Below, piece by piece: positions 1-7,282 of a DNA stretch of 14,613 nt. The position numbers were made by a program, and so were the translations under genes. Every line of letters begins with the position of its first letter. Position 1 is the stretch's first letter. The DNA is from Acidilobaceae archaeon. GTDB lineage: Archaea; Thermoproteota; Thermoprotei_A; Sulfolobales; Acidilobaceae. The notes below the pieces were generated by a model, which saw only the letters and a list, made by a program, of their open reading frames with translations, was not told the origin of the DNA and ran no database searches. Location of the stretch: NCBI GenBank assembly GCA_027039295.1, contig JALWEW010000042.1, positions 1 through 14,613 on the forward strand. Direction: 5' to 3'.

Positions 1-2156
1 TCCTCCCTCCTGCCGAGGAACTCCAGTATCGACGCCACCGTGGAGGCCCCTATCCCGGGTACCGCGAGGAGCCTGGAGGGCTCGGCCGACGCCAGGTCGG
101 CTAGGCTCCTGTAGCCGGCGTTGTAGAGGCGGCGCGCCCTGACCCTGCCTATCCCCGGTATGGAGAGTAGCTCAAGTAGCTCCTGCTTGACGCCGTGGCG
201 TATGCGGCTGCCCAGCACCCTCAGCCTGCCCGCCACCCCGGGGCGCCCCATGGCCTCGGCCACCGCTGAGAGGGCCCTCGCCAGCCAACGGCCCGTGTCT
301 GTCAGGGAGTAAAGGTCGCCAGGCCACACGTCATACTTCGAGACTATCCTGTCCTCGGGCACCTCCTCTATCCAGTCTAGGAGTATGAGCGTCTCCTTCA
401 CCGCTGACGACTCGTCCCAGCCGACGTAGTCTATGAGATCGTAGACCTCGGGGGCCCTGTCGAGCAGCTCGTCGAGGAGCTCTTCAGCCTCCCGCCGGGT
501 GACGCTTACCCTGGGCATGTCGGGGGATGCTGCTATGATGTAGAGGAGCTGGGCGTCGCTGGGCTCGCCTCCCAGCTCCTCGAGAGAGTCCATGAATATC
601 TTCACTGTCTCCGGGTCAACATAGTACCTGCTCGCCTCGAGCCCCACGGCCGTCGCCCTATAGCCGCCAGGGCCCTGCTCCACGAGGCCCCAGCCAGCGA
701 GTTGGCTCAGAGCGCTGGAGACCAGGGGCCCCAGTAGCCTCCTACCCCTCTGTCTGGCGTAGAGGGTCCTCGACGCCACCCCCAGTATGGCCTCCCTCGT
801 GGATGCAACGCCCGAGGCTATGAGGCCCAGTATGACGTGCCTGAGCCCCCTTAGGCCGGAGAGCTTGCTCTCAACGGGCTCCGGCTCCCCCCTGACATAG
901 CGGTCCAGGAGATCCTCGGGGGAGTCCCTTCCCTGGGGGACTATCACGGCCTCCCCGTACTCGTCTAGCCCCGGCCTGCCGGCCCTGCCGGCTAGCTGCT
1001 TGTACTCGGCCACGCTTATCGGCCTCCTGAACCCGTGCTCGTAGCGGAGGTACTCAGCCACGACTACCCTCCGTGCTGGCAGGTTGACGCCAGCGGCGAG
1101 TGTGGGCGTGGCGTATATCGCCGCTAGAGCGCCGTCTCTGAATGCATCCTCCACGAGGCTCCTCAGCTCGTTCCCGAGGCCGGCGTGGTGGAAGGCGACT
1201 CCGCGGGCCACGAGGTCGGCCAGCTCCTCCCTAATCGGGGCGGGGGCGCTGCTCGAGGCTATCCTCCGGGCCCACTCCCTAGCCTTTGTCTCGTCGTAGT
1301 ACAGCATCGAGTGAGCCTTGGAGGCCTGCTTGGCCATCTGTATGGCCCTACGCCTGCTCTGCGCGAACACCAGGGCGTGGCCCCCCTCCCCGGCGAGGTC
1401 CGCCACGAGGTCCACGTATGGCTTGCCCGTGGGCCTCTCCACGGGCCTCCTGGAGCCGTCCGCGTAGGCTATCTCCCCCGAATCTAGCACGCCCTCCCTG
1501 AGAGGCACGGGCCTCCACGTCGAGGACACGAGCTTGGCCCCGAGCCACTCGGCTAGCTCGCCAGCATTCGGTATGGTAGCGCTGAGGGCCACGATCTGGG
1601 GCCTCTCTCCTAGGCTGAGGAGCCTCGCTAGGAGGCCCTCGAGGAGGGGGCCCCTCTTAGGGTCGGCCACGTAGTGCACCTCATCGACAACTACGACCCT
1701 GAGGCCCCCGAGGATCCCGGGGTCATTGCGTATGCTCGAGTCGAGCTTCTCGTATGTCGTAATGACGACATCGGCGCCCGGTAACCCCCTCTCTAGGTCC
1801 CCCACGCTGACCCTAACACTGAACCCCAGCCTCTCGAGGACCCTGAAGGACCTGTACTTCTCCAACGCTATACTCCTGAGGGGGGCCGCGTAGAAGGCCC
1901 TGCCCACGCCCCCCTCGAGGGCCGAGACTATGGCCATCAGGGCGACAAGCGTCTTACCCGACGCCGTTGGAGCAGAGACCACCAGGCTCTCGCCCCGAGT
2001 CACCCCGGCCCTAACGGCCTCCTCCTGGACGGGGTAGAGCCTCTCCACGCCCAGCAGCCTCAGCAGCTCCGCCACAGCCCCACCAACCTGCTTGGCAGCC
2101 AACAACGGCACCCCACGGGGCCGCCGAGCCCCCGGGGAGGGCGGGGCCCTGGCCAT
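1..2156 (-). CDS. hel308: Hel308 (Hjm) superfamily 2 DNA repair helicase, C-terminus cut by window edge
   Basis: This is a 3'-5' DNA helicase of the Ski2-like Hel308 family, which unwinds lagging-strand and fork structures during replication restart. Reading from ATG at 2156 gives 718 complete codons without a stop. Visible motifs are a Q-motif-like YPVQEEA (41-47), Walker A APTASGKT (62-69), the DEVH box (158-161), motif III SAT (192-194), motif V ATPTLAAGVNLP (349-360) and motif VI QLAGRAGRPG (387-396). A winged-helix region (about 430-515), a ratchet-like helical region and a C-terminal helix-hairpin-helix (IPGIGRVRARRLYNAGY, 666-682) follow; this last domain separates Hel308 from other Ski2 helicases. 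Known archaeal members are about 700-750 residues, so little is missing. The first 20 or so residues look unconserved, and the internal GTG at codon 16 is another possible start. The upstream TATA position suggests a leaderless mRNA (inference). Confidence 0.93.
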   Translation of the reverse strand, partial: MARAPPSPGARRPRGVPLLAAKQVGGAVAELLRLLGVERLYPVQEEAVRAGVTRGESLVVSAPTASGKTLVALMAIVSALEGGVGRAFYAAPLRSIALEKYRSFRVLERLGFSVRVSVGDLERGLPGADVVITTYEKLDSSIRNDPGILGGLRVVVVDEVHYVADPKRGPLLEGLLARLLSLGERPQIVALSATIPNAGELAEWLGAKLVSSTWRPVPLREGVLDSGEIAYADGSRRPVERPTGKPYVDLVADLAGEGGHALVFAQSRRRAIQMAKQASKAHSMLYYDETKAREWARRIASSSAPAPIREELADLVARGVAFHHAGLGNELRSLVEDAFRDGALAAIYATPTLAAGVNLPARRVVVAEYLRYEHGFRRPISVAEYKQLAGRAGRPGLDEYGEAVIVPQGRDSPEDLLDRYVRGEPEPVESKLSGLRGLRHVILGLIASGVASTREAILGVASRTLYARQRGRRLLGPLVSSALSQLAGWGLVEQGPGGYRATAVGLEASRYYVDPETVKIFMDSLEELGGEPSDAQLLYIIAASPDMPRVSVTRREAEELLDELLDRAPEVYDLIDYVGWDESSAVKETLILLDWIEEVPEDRIVSKYDVWPGDLYSLTDTGRWLARALSAVAEAMGRPGVAGRLRVLGSRIRHGVKQELLELLSIPGIGRVRARRLYNAGYRSLADLASAEPSRLLAVPGIGASTVASILEFLGRRE

Positions 2157-2174
2157 AGCGTGGCCCCCGGTTGA

Positions 2175-2184
2175 GGCTATATTC
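2175..2184. promoter_or_regulatory. AT-rich TATA-like element between divergent hel308 and M42 peptidase genes
   Basis: GCTATATTC is the only AT-rich stretch in the 62 bp between the two divergent starts. Read on the plus strand it would place transcription start near 2206, about 13 nt before the peptidase ATG at 2219 and at the edge of its GGTGG ribosome-binding site (2208-2212). Read on the minus strand (GAATATAG) it would place transcription start near 2154, at the hel308 ATG (2156), which fits a leaderless transcript. The distances use the usual archaeal spacing of about 26 bp from TATA centre to start; the assignment is inference. Confidence 0.5.
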
Positions 2185-2218
2185 TCGGGGACCACCCCGG
2201 AGTGGGCGGTGGCTGCTG

Positions 2219-3316
2219 ATGGCTCGCTCTGAGGGCCTCTACGATCTCCTGAAGAGGCTCACGGAGGCCTTCGGGATATCCGGGTACGAGGACGAGGTCA
2301 GGGGCGTGATAGTGGAGGAGCTGCGGGGCACCGCTGATAAGGTGTGGGTGGACAGGCTGGGCAATGTGATAGCCTACAAGAAGGGCTCGGGCGGCGGTTT
2401 GAGGGTGCTCTGGGACGCCCACATGGACGAGATAGGCTTCTTCGTCAGGTACATAGACGATAGGGGCTTCATATACCTCTCCCCGGTGGGCGGTTGGTGG
2501 GACCCGATCGTCCTGGGGCAGAGGGTGAGGATCCTGACGGATTCCGGGTCTCTCGTCTACGGCGTCGTGGGGAGCAAGCCGCCGCACCTCCTCAGGCAGG
2601 AGGAGAGGGAGAAGATCGTGCCCCTCGATAAGCTGTTCGTGGACGTAGGAGCGTCGAGCCGCGAGGAGGTCGAGAGGCTTGGCATACACGTGGGGAGCCC
2701 GGTGGACCTTGACAGGGAGACGATAAGGCTGCAGGGCGACAGGGTGACCGGCAAGGCCATGGATGACAGGGCCGGGGTCGCCGCCATAATAGAGGCGTTC
2801 AAGTCTCTCGACGGCCAAGAGGCCGACGTATACCTCGTGGCCGCCGTCCAGGAGGAGGTGGGCCTCAAGGGTGCGAGGGTCGCCGCCTACTCCCTTTCAC
2901 CCGACGTCGGCCTGGCCGTGGACGTCACCACGGCGAACGACGTGCCCGGCGCTGAGCCGAAGGAGCAGGTCGCCAGGGTCGGGGGAGGCCCCGCCTTGAC
3001 CGTGGCGGATGGCAGGGCATCGAGCGGGCTGATAACGCACCCCAAGCTCCTACGCCTCCTCGAGGCGGCGGCCAGGGAGGCCGGGATACCCTACCAGCTC
3101 TCCATACTGCCCGGGGGCACCACGGATGGCGCCGTGATAGCCCTCACCCGGGAGGGGGTGCCGACTGCGACGATATCCATACCAACGAGGTACATCCACA
3201 GCCCAGTCGAGGTCCTAAGCCTATCCGATGTTGAGTACACTGCGAGGCTCCTAGTCGAGGCTACCAAGAGGCTGACGCGGGAGTGGTACGAGAGGGAGAT
3301 AGGCTCACGGCACTAG
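2219..3316 (+). CDS. M42-family metallo-aminopeptidase (TET-like)
   Basis: This 365-residue M42 peptidase is expected to form a large self-compartmentalised (dodecameric TET) cytosolic aminopeptidase that trims peptides released by the proteasome. All catalytic positions of the family are visible: metal ligands H68 (DAHMDE), D182 (KAMDDRAG), E213 and D235 (AVDVT), the general base E212 (QEEVG, 211-215), D70 beside the first ligand, and the C-terminal H327 (RYIHSP). Length matches archaeal TET proteins. The frame is open back to a TTG at 2171, but ATG 2219 is preferred: GGTGG lies 6 nt upstream and family similarity begins there. Members are sometimes labelled endoglucanase or CelM; the peptidase assignment is better supported. 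Its 3' end overlaps the 3' end of the convergent mcm gene by 12 bp. Confidence 0.93.
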   Translation: MARSEGLYDLLKRLTEAFGISGYEDEVRGVIVEELRGTADKVWVDRLGNVIAYKKGSGGGLRVLWDAHMDEIGFFVRYIDDRGFIYLSPVGGWWDPIVLGQRVRILTDSGSLVYGVVGSKPPHLLRQEEREKIVPLDKLFVDVGASSREEVERLGIHVGSPVDLDRETIRLQGDRVTGKAMDDRAGVAAIIEAFKSLDGQEADVYLVAAVQEEVGLKGARVAAYSLSPDVGLAVDVTTANDVPGAEPKEQVARVGGGPALTVADGRASSGLITHPKLLRLLEAAAREAGIPYQLSILPGGTTDGAVIALTREGVPTATISIPTRYIHSPVEVLSLSDVEYTARLLVEATKRLTREWYEREIGSRH

Positions 3317-6300
3317 GGCGTAGCACTGGTTGCCCCCCTTATCGAATATCAGCCCCCTCCTATGCATTATCTCGACGGCCTCCTGCGCCTTCTCCCTGGG
3401 GATCCTGCGGGCCTCCGCCTCCTCCAGGATCCTCTTGAGGGGCACGCAGCCCCTCTCCTTCTGCATCTCCTTTATTATATCCTGGATTGTACTCATTATA
3501 GTCCTCATCCTGAACGTCGCCCCCGAGGCTAGCATGCCGACATCCACCACCCCGGTCTCCACGTCGAAGCCGACGCTCGTCAGGAAGCTGAGCGTCAGCC
3601 TGATAGCCTCGGCGGCGTCCTCGGGGCTAGCCTCCTCCCTGAGGGCCATGCGGGCGTGGGCCTCCGTCAGCCTTATGAGCGCCTCGAGCTGCCTCGTCGT
3701 TATCGGTATCGGTATGGGGCCCTCCCCCTGCATCTTGGATAGCACGCTCGCCCTCATGCTAGTGAAGAAGTCCTTGAGCATCTCCTTAGCCTCGGGTGCG
3801 AGGCGGATCCTCCTCACGTAGCGCCTGGCGTATAGGATGTACTTCCTGAGGAGCTGGGGGTCTATGTCGGGCCTTATCTTATCGCTGCCCGTGTGGGCCT
3901 CGAGTACGTACGCCGCGAGCTCGGCGTCACGCCTCTTGTCGGGTATGTCCCTTAACACGAATATCAGGTCGAACCTCGAGAGTATCGTTGGGGGCAGGTT
4001 AACGTTGTCCACGAAACTCTTCGTGGGGTCGTAGAGGCCCAGCTTGGGGTTCCCGGCGGCGAGCACGCTAGCCCTAGCGTTGAGCCTCGCCACTATGCCA
4101 GCCTTCGATATGCTTATTGTGTTGTGAAGGACCAGCCCGTGGGAGACGAAGAGGTGGTAGGGCTCCACGGTGACGTCGTAGACCCACTCCGAGTCCCTAT
4201 TCTCGACGACCTCAACGGACTCGACCCGCAGGAACCTGATGTTGCCCTCTACTATACCTTCCAGATCCTCGACGCCACCAACGGCCCCCCGCTCGCGGAG
4301 CTCGCCTAGGAGCCTAGACGCCATACCCCTATCAAGGCCTCCCCCGGGGGTAGAGGCCACACCCCTGACGCCCGCGAGGGCCGCGGCGTCCACAAGGCGC
4401 TTCGAGGCGTCCGGTGGCAGCTCGTCCCACTCACCCCCCTGGGGCCAGGCTAGAGCCCAGCCGCCCTCCAGGCCCGCTATGGATAGGAGCACCTCAGCAT
4501 CGCGTGGGGACTGGACGCGGAGACTGCAGGAGCCGCGGGAGCAGTCGAGCACGCTGTAGACGCCGAAGTCCAAGAGGAGGTCCTGTAAGTCCTCCGCGAG
4601 CCCCCTACCGCTAGCCCCTAGGACAAGGCCCTCGGGGCCTATGCGGCCCATCAGCTGGAAGTAGACCCTCAGGAACTCCCTCCTCGCCTCCCTCTTCGCT
4701 GCTAGGATCCTGGCCGGAATCCTGGCCTCTCCGCGGGACCAGAGGAGCTCCGGCATTAGGGCCTCGAGGGCCTCAGCGGCGTTGCCGCAGATCCGGAGCC
4801 TGCACCGGCCCCCATCCAGCTCCTCCACACTATACTCCGCTTCGATGCCCGAGAGCGTCTCGCGGGCTACCTCGACGCAGAGGCCGCTGGCCCCCGGCAG
4901 GGTAGCCTCCAGGCACCCGCCCTCGAAGCTGGGGGGCTCGGTGGCTGCGGCGAGGAGCGCCGCTACACCGGCTGTCTTGGGGTCGGTATTGTAGATCTCT
5001 GGTATGCCATAGAATCTCACGCCCACTGCGATGTCGCCCGGCCTCACCTCGGAGGCGGGCTTCTCCCTGATGGCGCCGCCCGTCCATACCATGATCGGGT
5101 GCTCGGGGGTCACGGTTACCTCCCTGCCGTTGGAGAACCTTATCCTAACCAGCCTCCTCGGAGCCCTGTGCCTGCTGACCCGGTCGGCCTTGGCTAGGAC
5201 TGCCCTCTTGGCCTCTGGGTCATAGGCTACCACGTAGATATCGTTAACCCTCAGCACCTCTGTCTCCCTGCCTCTGATGACCTCGGCCCGGCGGCTCTCC
5301 ATGAGGGAGTCCACTAGCTCGCCTATCCTAACCTTCCTCCCATCCCCGAGCAGTATCTCGAAGTCCCTGTGATAGCTCTGCTGCTCCATCGCCTCGTGTA
5401 TCGCAGTCCTGTCCTCGCTCCTCATCTTATCGAACTCGTCAATTATAGCCACGCCCCCATCGGCGAGCACGAGGGCGCCAGCCTCGAGGTACCACTCGCC
5501 GGTCTTCGGGTCCCTGAGAACCGCTGCCGTGAGGCCTGCTGCCGTGCTGCCCTTGCCGCTCGTGAATACCGCCCTTGGAGCCACGCGGGCAGCCGCCTGG
5601 AGGAGCTGGCTCTTCGCCATGCCGGGGTCTCCGATGAAGAGTACGTGTATGTCGCCCCTTATCCTCGTGCCGTCCGGCAGCACCTTGGGGACGCCGCCGA
5701 AGAGTAGGAGCGCTATGGCCTCCTTGAGGTCCCAGTGCCCGTAGATGCTCGGGGCTATGCTGGCTATGATCCTCTCCCTCACCCAGGGATCACGGGCAAG
5801 CTGGCGTATCCTCTCCTCGTCCTCCCTAGTTATAGAGACCTCTTCGAGCTCCTTCTCGCTCACCCTAATGCTATTCGCATCTATGTAGATGTCGAAGAGG
5901 GTGCTCCTAGGCGAGGCTGGCTCCAGCCTGACTATGCCGGCTATCTGCACCCTATCCCCGGGTCTCGCCGTGTCGACGAGGTCGCCGGTCAGCTTGACCT
6001 CTATGCTCCTAGGCATCTGCCCTCCGGGGACGTCCTCAGGCCTCTCCTGGACCACTATCTTCTGGTAGTCTATGTAGGTACTCTTCTCCTTCACTAATAT
6101 GAAGCGCCCCCCCGTCTCGCCGCAGAGGGGGCAGTAGGGGGGTCTCTCCAGCTTGTCCTCCTGAAGCTCCTCGTCGCCGGGGGGCCACGTGAATGTGCCT
6201 CCACACTTGTCGTGTAGGAATACAGCCTTCACCAGCTTGCTCTTCACTGGTAGCATCCTCGTTATAACGCCATCTATCTGGACTAGCCTCCCTATGTGCT

Positions 6301-6652
6301 CAGAGCGTATCTCCCTGATCTTGACGGTCTCAAAGAGGTTCACGAATCTAGGCACGAACCTCCTCTTCCTCTCAGCGTACTCCGGGTCCTCCTGGGCGAC
6401 TAGCTCCCTGATGGCGTCGCCGGCGCTGCGTATGAACCTATCCGGGTCCTCCACCACGGCCTCGGCCAGCTCCGTGTCGTACCTGTAGAGGTCGGGGTAG
6501 TCGACTATCAGGCTAGACTGGTTGAAGCTTATCATCCTCCGGAGCCTCTGGAGGTACTTCAGCTCCCCGAGGCGGTCCCGGAAGTTCCTGAGGAAATCCT
6601 TGAACCTCTCAGCGTAATCCAGCTCGAGGCTGCTCTCAGCCACTCCCACCAC
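3305..6652 (-). CDS. mcm: MCM replicative DNA helicase precursor, interrupted by an intein
   Basis: The 1115-residue precursor encodes the hexameric ATPase that unwinds DNA at the replication fork. Removing the intein (426-844) leaves 696 residues, the normal archaeal MCM size. The N-terminal domain carries a zinc site of H147, C150, C174 and C177, an HC3 arrangement. The AAA+ core has Walker A GDPGMAKS (341-348), Walker B IIDEFDKM (403-410), the presensor-1 lysine K850 in TISISKAGI, sensor 1 AAGNP (865-869) and the arginine finger SRFD (892-895). A winged helix ends the protein (about 1050-1115). The start is uncertain among GTG codons at 6652, 6649 and 6643; the G-rich GGGGGGTGG just upstream serves all of them. 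The gene overlaps gins23 by 17 bp, so translational coupling is likely. Confidence 0.96.
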   Translation of the reverse strand: MVGVAESSLELDYAERFKDFLRNFRDRLGELKYLQRLRRMISFNQSSLIVDYPDLYRYDTELAEAVVEDPDRFIRSAGDAIRELVAQEDPEYAERKRRFVPRFVNLFETVKIREIRSEHIGRLVQIDGVITRMLPVKSKLVKAVFLHDKCGGTFTWPPGDEELQEDKLERPPYCPLCGETGGRFILVKEKSTYIDYQKIVVQERPEDVPGGQMPRSIEVKLTGDLVDTARPGDRVQIAGIVRLEPASPRSTLFDIYIDANSIRVSEKELEEVSITREDEERIRQLARDPWVRERIIASIAPSIYGHWDLKEAIALLLFGGVPKVLPDGTRIRGDIHVLFIGDPGMAKSQLLQAAARVAPRAVFTSGKGSTAAGLTAAVLRDPKTGEWYLEAGALVLADGGVAIIDEFDKMRSEDRTAIHEAMEQQSYHRDFEILLGDGRKVRIGELVDSLMESRRAEVIRGRETEVLRVNDIYVVAYDPEAKRAVLAKADRVSRHRAPRRLVRIRFSNGREVTVTPEHPIMVWTGGAIREKPASEVRPGDIAVGVRFYGIPEIYNTDPKTAGVAALLAAATEPPSFEGGCLEATLPGASGLCVEVARETLSGIEAEYSVEELDGGRCRLRICGNAAEALEALMPELLWSRGEARIPARILAAKREARREFLRVYFQLMGRIGPEGLVLGASGRGLAEDLQDLLLDFGVYSVLDCSRGSCSLRVQSPRDAEVLLSIAGLEGGWALAWPQGGEWDELPPDASKRLVDAAALAGVRGVASTPGGGLDRGMASRLLGELRERGAVGGVEDLEGIVEGNIRFLRVESVEVVENRDSEWVYDVTVEPYHLFVSHGLVLHNTISISKAGIVARLNARASVLAAGNPKLGLYDPTKSFVDNVNLPPTILSRFDLIFVLRDIPDKRRDAELAAYVLEAHTGSDKIRPDIDPQLLRKYILYARRYVRRIRLAPEAKEMLKDFFTSMRASVLSKMQGEGPIPIPITTRQLEALIRLTEAHARMALREEASPEDAAEAIRLTLSFLTSVGFDVETGVVDVGMLASGATFRMRTIMSTIQDIIKEMQKERGCVPLKRILEEAEARRIPREKAQEAVEIMHRRGLIFDKGGNQCYALVP
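4121..5377 (-). mobile_element. Intein in MCM (419 aa) with degenerate LAGLIDADG homing endonuclease
   Basis: The in-frame insertion splits the conserved MCM string MEQQ/TISISKAGI. It begins with Ser (precursor residue 426) and ends with His-Asn (843-844) followed by Thr, which are the residues needed for splicing. Block A is FEILLGDGRKVRIGELV; block B holds T515 and H518 (TPEHP); blocks F and G are YDVTVEPYHLF and SHGLVLHN. Between them lies a domain shaped like a DOD homing endonuclease: block C at 560-573, block D RIPARIL (644-650), and block E at 658-675 followed by LAEDLQDLLLDFGVYS (685-700). In block E the expected FDADG reads FQLMG, and block C (TAGVAALLAAATEP) lacks the usual GDG, so DNA cleavage is probably lost. 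Splicing residues are intact. Base composition matches the host gene, which suggests long residence. Confidence 0.95.
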
Positions 6653-7214
6653 CCCCCGCTAGCCCTCTAACATAATCCCTGAACACGTCAACAACCGCTC
6701 TGATAGCGTCGAAGGCTATGGACTCCTCGGGTGTCATCCTCTCCCTGAACTCCTCCCCGCCACTGGCGGCGAGCCTGAGTAACTTCACCAGCCTAGTCTC
6801 AGCTATGTCGAGGAGGTTCTTCTCGACTACCTCCCTGTCCCTGATTAGCATCGTTGATGGGCTTTCCCTGATCATCTCGTCAAGCCTCTCTATAAGCTCC
6901 CTAGCCGCCATGTAGAAGTCCTGGGGTATGCTCTGGAGCTGGTTAGCGGCCTGTCCCCTCTTCTCCTTGTAGTGGTACATGTTTACAGTATCGATATCAA
7001 GGCCGCGGGCCCTAACCTCCACGAGCCCCAGCCTCTCAAGCTCCCTAGCCTGCCAGCGGGGCACGTCTAGCTCGTCTCCCCTCCTCACGTTAACCGCTCC
7101 CTGTGGCAGCGGGAGAGGCCCTATATCCTTCAAGGCCAGAACCCTCACGGGCTCAACTAGATAGTCGTAAGCCACGAGCCTCAGCCTGACTCGCAGCGAG
7201 TCCCTAACCCTCAA
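6636..7214 (-). CDS. gins23: GINS complex subunit, Gins23 type
   Basis: This is a subunit of the GINS complex, which joins MCM and the Cdc45/RecJ-like protein in the archaeal replicative helicase. A beta-rich segment comes first (about 3-70, with YDYLVEPVRVLALKDIGPL) and a helical segment second (about 90-185, starting LQSIPQDFYMAARELIERL). This B-then-A domain order marks the Gins23 group rather than Gins15/51. Known crenarchaeal gins23 genes sit directly upstream of mcm, as here, with a 17-bp overlap. The frame stays open to 7337 (233 codons), but the first 41 codons are Gly/Pro-rich, resemble no GINS and overlap the divergent gene. TTG 7214 (192 aa) is preferred because CCCCC at 7219-7223 reads as a GGGGG ribosome-binding site 4 nt upstream. 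The start is inference. Confidence 0.82.
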   Translation of the reverse strand: MRVRDSLRVRLRLVAYDYLVEPVRVLALKDIGPLPLPQGAVNVRRGDELDVPRWQARELERLGLVEVRARGLDIDTVNMYHYKEKRGQAANQLQSIPQDFYMAARELIERLDEMIRESPSTMLIRDREVVEKNLLDIAETRLVKLLRLAASGGEEFRERMTPEESIAFDAIRAVVDVFRDYVRGLAGGGGSG

Positions 7215-7244
7215 GCGGCCCCCGGGGGAGGGTCCGGCGCGGGG

Positions 7245-7256
7245 AATCGTAATAAC
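7245..7256. promoter_or_regulatory. AT-rich TATA-like element between divergent gins23 and zinc-ribbon genes
   Basis: AATCGTAATAAC is the only AT-rich stretch between the two divergent starts. On the minus strand (TTATTACGATT) it would direct transcription from about 7225, roughly 11 nt before the preferred gins23 TTG at 7214. On the plus strand it would direct transcription from about 7278, just before the TTG at 7283. It is a candidate shared promoter element; assignment rests on composition and spacing only. Confidence 0.45.
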
Positions 7257-7282
7257 CAGGGCTCCCCAGGGGGCGCTGGTGG

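Noticed and set aside
2177..2818. Long minus-strand reading frame (213 codons) opposite the M42 peptidase
   Set aside because: It is the antisense shadow of a clear peptidase gene, is His/Pro/Leu-rich and shows no domain.
2219..3316. Endoglucanase (CelM) label
   Set aside because: All M42 metal and catalytic residues are present, and the family is established as aminopeptidases.
4121..5377. Reading the MCM insertion as a fused enzyme domain or an insertion sequence
   Set aside because: Splicing blocks at both ends and exact restoration of the MCM motif on removal show that it is an intein.
5369..6097. Plus-strand frames opposite mcm
   Set aside because: They are antisense shadows of the conserved MCM ATPase and N-terminal domains.
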